NCBI RefSeq assembly: GCF_024679245.1
Contig: NC_090176.1
Location: 44,358,086 to 44,422,085 of the forward strand
Source: Pseudorasbora parva
Taxonomy: Eukaryota; Chordata; Actinopteri; Cypriniformes; Gobionidae
Direction of reading: 5' to 3'
Length of the DNA: 64,000 nt
Shown here: positions 59,546 to 64,000 of the stretch, one piece after another
How the letters are laid out: each line of letters starts with the position of its first letter
Position numbering within the stretch: position 1 is the stretch's first letter
The notes under the pieces: model-generated
Databases searched by the model: none
Told to the model about the DNA's origin: nothing
Seen by the model: the letters and a program-made list of their open reading frames with translations, nothing else
Program-made: the position numbers and the translations under genes

Positions 59546-60586
59546 GTGAGCCTTGAACAGTTTACTAGTGTGTAAAGCACAATCTAATCAAAGCACAACC
59601 CTTATTACTTACACTCACATTTTATTATGCAAATTATTTTAATTCAAACATTAGTTTTTTTGTTTGTTGGTCTCTTCAAACTATCTTATTAAATTGAAGA
59701 GACAATTACATTCAATATAGAAATAAATATGAGAAGATGGTTAATGCTATTATTTATTAAAGCATTTATTAAATAAAATCTTGTGTAACATAAATTAATT
59801 TACTGTCACGCTGTCATAATAATCAGAAATATTGCGCAGCAAATCATCATATTAGAATGATTTCTAAAAGATAACATGATATTAAAGAGTAATGATGCTG
59901 AAAATTATACTACACATTATAAAGGCAATTACAGTTGAATTACTTTGCTGATTAGCAAAGGATTTTTTATGTCACAATTAATCTTTTTTTAGGAACAATG
60001 AAAAGGAGGGAACCACCTTTAACAACATATGCATAATTAGAAACATACATTTAGAAATATATTTGTTATCTTTAGAGTAGTGTTTTGAAAAGTACCACGT
60101 CCGTACTGAAATTTTTAAAATGGAAATGTTGGTATCGTCACATTTTTTAAATTTCAGTACCAACTTGGTACCGAAGTCTGTATTTTTAACAACACTTACT
60201 ATAGAGCACATATTAGGTAGTGCAAACATCTTTTTGGTTATGGCGTGATTTGCTCTAATTATCAAAGCAAGCAATGGATTATTTGTAGGGTGAATATTGT
60301 GGTCAAGTAACAGGTCAATTGAAAGGATTCCTAGTACAGGCTTAGTAGTGTAGGCTAAATGTATAGTGTTAGTTGAGTACAAGCAGTTATATAGCTTACT
60401 ATATGTATTTTCCAAGAACCTCTTACTCCATTCCCTAACTGTTAATTCTATATTATAGCCTATTCTGTTCCATAGCACACATGTACATACAAATTTGTCT
60501 ATTTGTACGGTGGCCGAGACAGCTCAACACGCTGCAAATGAAGAAAGCACCAGCAAATTAAGAAAACATCTTAATCAGTTTGACAA
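59546..60586. other. AT-rich DNA, part of family B, no gene
   Basis: TATTAGAATGATTTCTAAAA at about 59851 is a family B scrap. The 166-codon minus frame at 59978-60478 is AT-rich with no recognisable domain. GGTACCGAA/AGTACC words near 60100-60180 suggest an old repeat. Confidence 0.4.
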
Positions 60587-60715
60587 CACGCGCGCTGCAA
60601 AAGTTCACAACACATGCAAATACAAAAACGCGCTGCAAAAGTTCACAACACATGCAAATACAAAAACGCGCTGCAAATCCTCACAACACATACAAATACA
60701 AAAACGCGCTGCAAA
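60587..60715 (+). repeat. 38-bp tandem repeat, about 3.3 copies
   Basis: CGCGCTGCAA recurs at 60591, 60629, 60667 and 60705, exactly 38 bases apart. Each is followed by AAGTTCACAACACATGCAAA or a variant, and ACAAAAA. The 87-codon frame over it is a by-product of the repeat. Confidence 0.85.
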
Positions 60716-60985
60716 TAACACAGACCACAACGGAAATGTTTTAAGGGGACTCCTTTGAGTGACGAACCCCTACTGGGACCTGTTACTCGCCTACAGCTGT
60801 CACCTGTGTTGTTGTCACTGACCTGAAAGGTAACGGTTTTTATTGTTTACTTTTATATCATGATGATCATATAATTGCTTAGTCGTTTGGATGTTGTTGG
60901 CCTAAATATATTGCTACACTGTTGCGATATAACGTTATGTTGTTGCTTATGTTAGCGGACTTAATTAATTTAGCAACTAAATATA

Positions 60986-61202
60986 CCCCCGGTTTCACAG
61001 ACCAGGCTTAAACTAGTCCTAGATTGAAATTCATGTTTAGCTGTTTTAACTAAAAGCAACATACACTGACAAGTATGTCACTGTCATTGTTTTGTCTCAA
61101 TATGCACACAATTTTTTTCTCTCTCTCTTTAGTGAAAGTTTATAAAAGCCACTTAATGCCCTTATTGAAGGTTTAATAGGCTACTCCCTGTGAAACTGGG
61201 CC
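60986..61202. mobile_element. MITE with CCCGGTTTCACAG-type ends
   Basis: CCCGGTTTCACAGACCAGGC at the left is mirrored by the right end, reverse complement GGCCCAGTTTCACAGGGAGT. This terminus is common in teleost MITEs. It lies just upstream of the HECT gene's first recognised exon. Confidence 0.65.
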
Positions 61203-61327
61203 ATAATGTTTAAGGTTCACGGAAATAGGGTTAAACCAGATATTTAAAAAAAAAAGCAGATTGATGGTATAATTAAAATATTACAATGTTTTGAAATCAG
61301 TCATTTCAATCACTTTGTCTTTTTCAG

Positions 61328-61473
61328 ATCAACGTATTGTCCTTTCTGTGGCATCCAATGGGTAACTTTGCCCAGATTTTGCAGTTCATGTGGGAGAGAT
61401 GTAAGCTTTGTTGTAGAGAACGCTCCCAGAACTTCAGGTGATGGCCATGTGTCATGTCCAACAGTGCCCAGAG
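61328..61473 (+). CDS. HECT gene: zinc-ribbon exon
   Basis: One leading base, then 48 codons: STYCPFCGIQWVTLPRFCSS followed by CGRDVSFVVENAPR. Two C-x2-C knuckles (CPFC, CSSC) 12 residues apart form a classic zinc ribbon of the kind that starts many fish G2/M E3 ligase-like proteins. Its partner is unknown. The acceptor TTTTTCAG and donor GTAATAT are good. Confidence 0.75.
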
Positions 61474-64000
61474 GTAATATTCTTTTACTGAGCTCCGTCC
61501 ATCAAAGTATAGGAATTTACAATAATAAAAATGTTTTTCAATCTCATCAATCTTTTTCTCTGTCTTTGATTTTGTGTGTGTGTTTGTGTCTTTTTCAGTG
61601 ACTGATGCATGTGCCATTCCAACGAAGTCAGCTTCAGCTGTTCTCCAGTTCGTGAAATACAGAGAACTAAAAGAAACTGAAAGGAAATCATTCTCAAAAA
61701 GTAAAAAGAAATCAAATAAAACAGTAAGGGTAAGCTAATCTTTTATTTATTGTTATAGGTTAATGAAGTTGTGAGACAGAACAGTATTATCATTTGTATT
61801 CCGCCTTTTTTGTCTAATGGTGTAGATTTCTATTGGGATCATGAGCAAGACCAAGAATGGCTTCAAGCCCACGAGAGGAAAAAACCTACCTCTACATGTT
61901 GACCCCCAGTGGTCATCTGAGCAACTTTTACCAGCTGCTGTCAAAAAACAAAGAGATTTCAACCAAGACATGGAAGATGGAGAATATGTCTTGCTTTATC
62001 CAGATGGCTCTCAGATAAAAAATATCCCTGGGACTGACACACCTTTTACCGTTGGACAATACAAAGAGGCAATTGGAAAGGCATATCAAAGGATTACTCT
62101 GTACATCTGTACCCTTGAGGATTTCTTGTCAAAAAGTAAGTATCAAAATAGTATGTTTTATATATTTTGTGCATTTAAACGAAAAACTAAATAGTTTCGG
62201 TTATAAGTACTTTAAGTGCTTTGTGGGATTCCACTTACATATTTAAGCCTACATTTTTAAAAATACTGGACATGTCATTTGAAGTATAGAGATTGATCAC
62301 AACATTTTTTGTGAGGTCATGAAGATGACTCCGTTTCAGAAGATGAGAATGAAGTTGTTGTTAGGGAGCAACCCAATATGTCACCTCTTTCTGACACAGT
62401 GGTAGGTACATCTAGTCGGTGCTTACAGTAGGCTATAATGCAGTAAAATCTCTTGGACTTGTCAACCATTAGAAATAGAAATGCATATTATACAGTGTTA
62501 AAGCTATGAATGAGTTTAGGTTTTTATGTTTACACCTCACAGCTTTGGTCAAGTCCGGAAAGAAGTACACCAGAGCATAGACAGTGGCAAGTGAAAATTT
62601 AGCTAACACTTTGTTTTTTGTTGTCCCTGTGCCAGCTATATGAATGTATATTTTAGTGCATTTATTTTTTAAATTGTTATAAAGAAAGCATGTGATGTTA
62701 TTTACAACACAACGATCATTTCTACTAATGTTTGTATGTTTTAGGTCAGCCACAACATCTGTGGCACCAAAATCCCTGTCATCTAATGAGCAGGTATGTC
62801 ATATTCTGTAATATCACACACCATAGTTTGTTCATTTTCTGGTTCATTTTGTGAATATTATTCTAAGTTCTTTTTGTGCTGTGTGGTTTTGTAGGTGCTA
62901 GAAGCCAATAGTGCAACAAGATCCAAACACTCAACCACCTCACTGGGTGAATCTAAGTCATATGACTTCTACAGGTCAGTCAGAAGGCATCATTTTACAT
63001 ATTTCACTGTAAAATTCTACAGCCAAAACAACAAAACATCTGTTTCACAATACTTTCTGGATTAACTGTTATTGTTGTTATCCCTTCCACAGTACATATA
63101 CCCATATATATGCACCTATCACCATTGACAGCAGTTCCTCAGATCTTGAGGAAGTAGAGAAACTGTCAGAGAAAGACAGGTAATATGAGCACTTGTTTTA
63201 ATTTACAAATATCTGCCATGCTTTTGCTCCTGTTATCCATAAAAAATTGATTTTATGTTTTTTCAAAATGTATTACTAAAGTTGTGATGTCCAAATAATG
63301 TTTATTATTTTTGAGCAGTGTGGTATAGGTTAGTCATTGTAAAGGGCCCATGAAATAATACTAAAAACCTTAAAAGTCTTGGTTTAAATAATACACAAAA
63401 CTAAGAACATGCAGTGTTAATATTTTTTTTGCTGTTTGTGGATTGTTTTCTTTTTTCCAGTGATGGACATGACGGGCTGACAACTGCAGACATAGTGTCA
63501 AATCTGGCACAAAATTTAAAAAAAACATCCTGTAGCAGATTTAACATTAACCGGGCAAATGTCTGGGATGGTGCCTTAAGAGGTTTCAGGCGATCCTCAT
63601 TTGATCCCACCTGCAGCTTGATGGTGAAATTCACAGATGATGCAGGGCTGACTGAAGAGGCCTTAGACAGCGGGGGACCAACTCGAGAATTTTTGACTCT
63701 TTTGATGGACACCATCAAAACAAGGAGGATATTTGAAGGCAAAGACAATGCCAAATACCTCTCCTTTGATAGCAAAGGTAATACATTTATGACGTTTTAC
63801 AATTTTTTAAATAATTATGTCCTAACGTTTAAATATTGTCATTTTTAGCCGCAGAAGAAAATGAATATTTTAACATTGGACGGATGATTGCTGTGTCCAT
63901 TGTCCATGGCGGTCCAGGGCCTCGATGTCTTTCACCAAACTTTTTCCTTTACCTAATTGGTAAAGTAAAGACAATTGAAGCCCCAATTGAGGACATACAT
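61328..64000 (+). CDS. HECT-domain gene, G2/M E3 ubiquitin ligase-like (5' part)
   Basis: Nine exons with compatible phases were read by eye: 61328-61473, 61599-61729, 61826-62135, 62316 to about 62406, 62750-62793, 62895-62974, 63093-63179, 63461-63777 and 63849 to beyond 64000. The order of parts is: zinc ribbon, basic lysine-rich stretch, a conserved block of about 100 residues, an acidic and serine-rich linker, then the start of a HECT domain. HECT ligases accept ubiquitin on a C-terminal cysteine and pass it to substrates; that cysteine lies outside the window, so activity cannot be judged. The family is multicopy in fish. The start codon is missing: exon 61328 begins in phase 2 without an in-frame methionine. 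The join of exons 4 and 5 is ambiguous (donor at 62402 or 62407; acceptor at 62744 or 62749); the pair 62406/62750 keeps the frame. All exons are open, so the gene looks intact as far as seen. Confidence 0.75.
61826..62135 (+). CDS. HECT gene: conserved central exon
   Basis: 103 codons plus one base. The segment runs from ISIGIMSKTKNGFKPTRGK through DGEYVLLYPDGSQIKNIPG to YQRITLYICTLEDFL. The alternating basic patch (KPTRGKNLPL) and later acidic-hydrophobic strand pattern (YVLLYPDG) look like a compact ubiquitin-like or PB1-like fold, which is an inference from pattern only. The block recurs in fish G2/M E3-like proteins. Confidence 0.7.
63461..64000 (+). CDS. HECT gene: start of HECT N-lobe (two exons)
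   Basis: Exon 63461-63777 gives RFNINRANVWDGALRGFRR, LMVKFTDDAGLTEEALDSGG and PTREFLTLLM; the GGPTREF(L) motif marks the HECT N-lobe. Intron 63778-63848 is only 71 bases. The next exon, from 63849, continues NEYFNIGRMIAVSIVHGGPG and GPRCLSPNFFLYLIG to the window edge in the same frame. The E2-binding subdomain and the C-lobe cysteine are beyond the window. Confidence 0.8.

Noticed and set aside
59978..60478. 166-codon minus-strand frame
   Set aside because: The composition is AT-rich and low-complexity. No motif, splice partner or family likeness is seen, and it overlaps repeat-like words.
60495..60758. 87-codon plus-strand frame upstream of the HECT gene as its N-terminus
   Set aside because: It is mostly translation of the 38-bp tandem repeat, and no donor in the right phase for the exon at 61328 was found.

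Overview
The window is nuclear DNA from a vertebrate, almost certainly a teleost fish and probably a cyprinid. It is AT-rich with long CA/GT, GA and TA microsatellites, intron-split genes with GT-AG junctions, and dense small DNA transposons whose termini resemble families common in carp-like fish (TTAA elements, hAT, PIF/Harbinger, Tc1). A 200-N run at 58801-59000 marks a scaffold gap. Species identity is an inference; no search was run.

Two genes are supported. The first is the 5' end of pde1c (calcium/calmodulin-regulated cyclic nucleotide phosphodiesterase 1C) on the + strand: a GC-rich upstream region (about 36.7-37.6 kb), a first coding exon at 37646-37743 and a 27-nt microexon at 39272-39298. 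No later pde1c exon was seen. The second is the 5' part of a HECT-domain gene of the type annotated in fish as G2/M phase-specific E3 ubiquitin ligase-like, also on the + strand, with at least nine phase-compatible exons from 61328 to the window end. They encode a zinc ribbon, a basic stretch, a conserved globular block, an acidic linker and the start of a HECT domain. Its start codon and C-terminal catalytic half are outside what can be seen. Because it follows pde1c exon 2 on the same strand, it is either nested in a pde1c intron or separated from pde1c by a misjoin, and the N gap is the suspect place.

Most of the rest is mobile DNA. 0-8 kb: a Tc1 element split by a TTAA MITE, with other repeat fragments. 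8-13.5 kb: two Harbinger-like elements, a solo LTR carrying a MITE, and nested MITEs. 13.6-16.4 kb: a CA-bracketed repeat, a long palindrome and a 527-bp element with target duplication. 16.4-25 kb: a Kolobok-like TTAA element with two divergent first exons (a THAP domain and a possible P2X7-tail-like one), a four-element nest at 19.3-22.9 kb, and a deleted sibling of the THAP element. 26.8-35.3 kb: a hAT with a perfect 8-bp duplication and a decayed Tc1. 39-58 kb, which would be pde1c intron 2, holds MITEs, two more CA-bracketed copies, a 5'-truncated RTE-type retrotransposon with a perfect 11-bp duplication, and a hAT whose target duplication abuts a (GA)n tract.

I found no tRNA, rRNA, CRISPR array or bacterial-type system. 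The points most worth a second look are the two-exon Kolobok-like element, the nested insertion stack, the CA-bracketed family and the pde1c/HECT arrangement.
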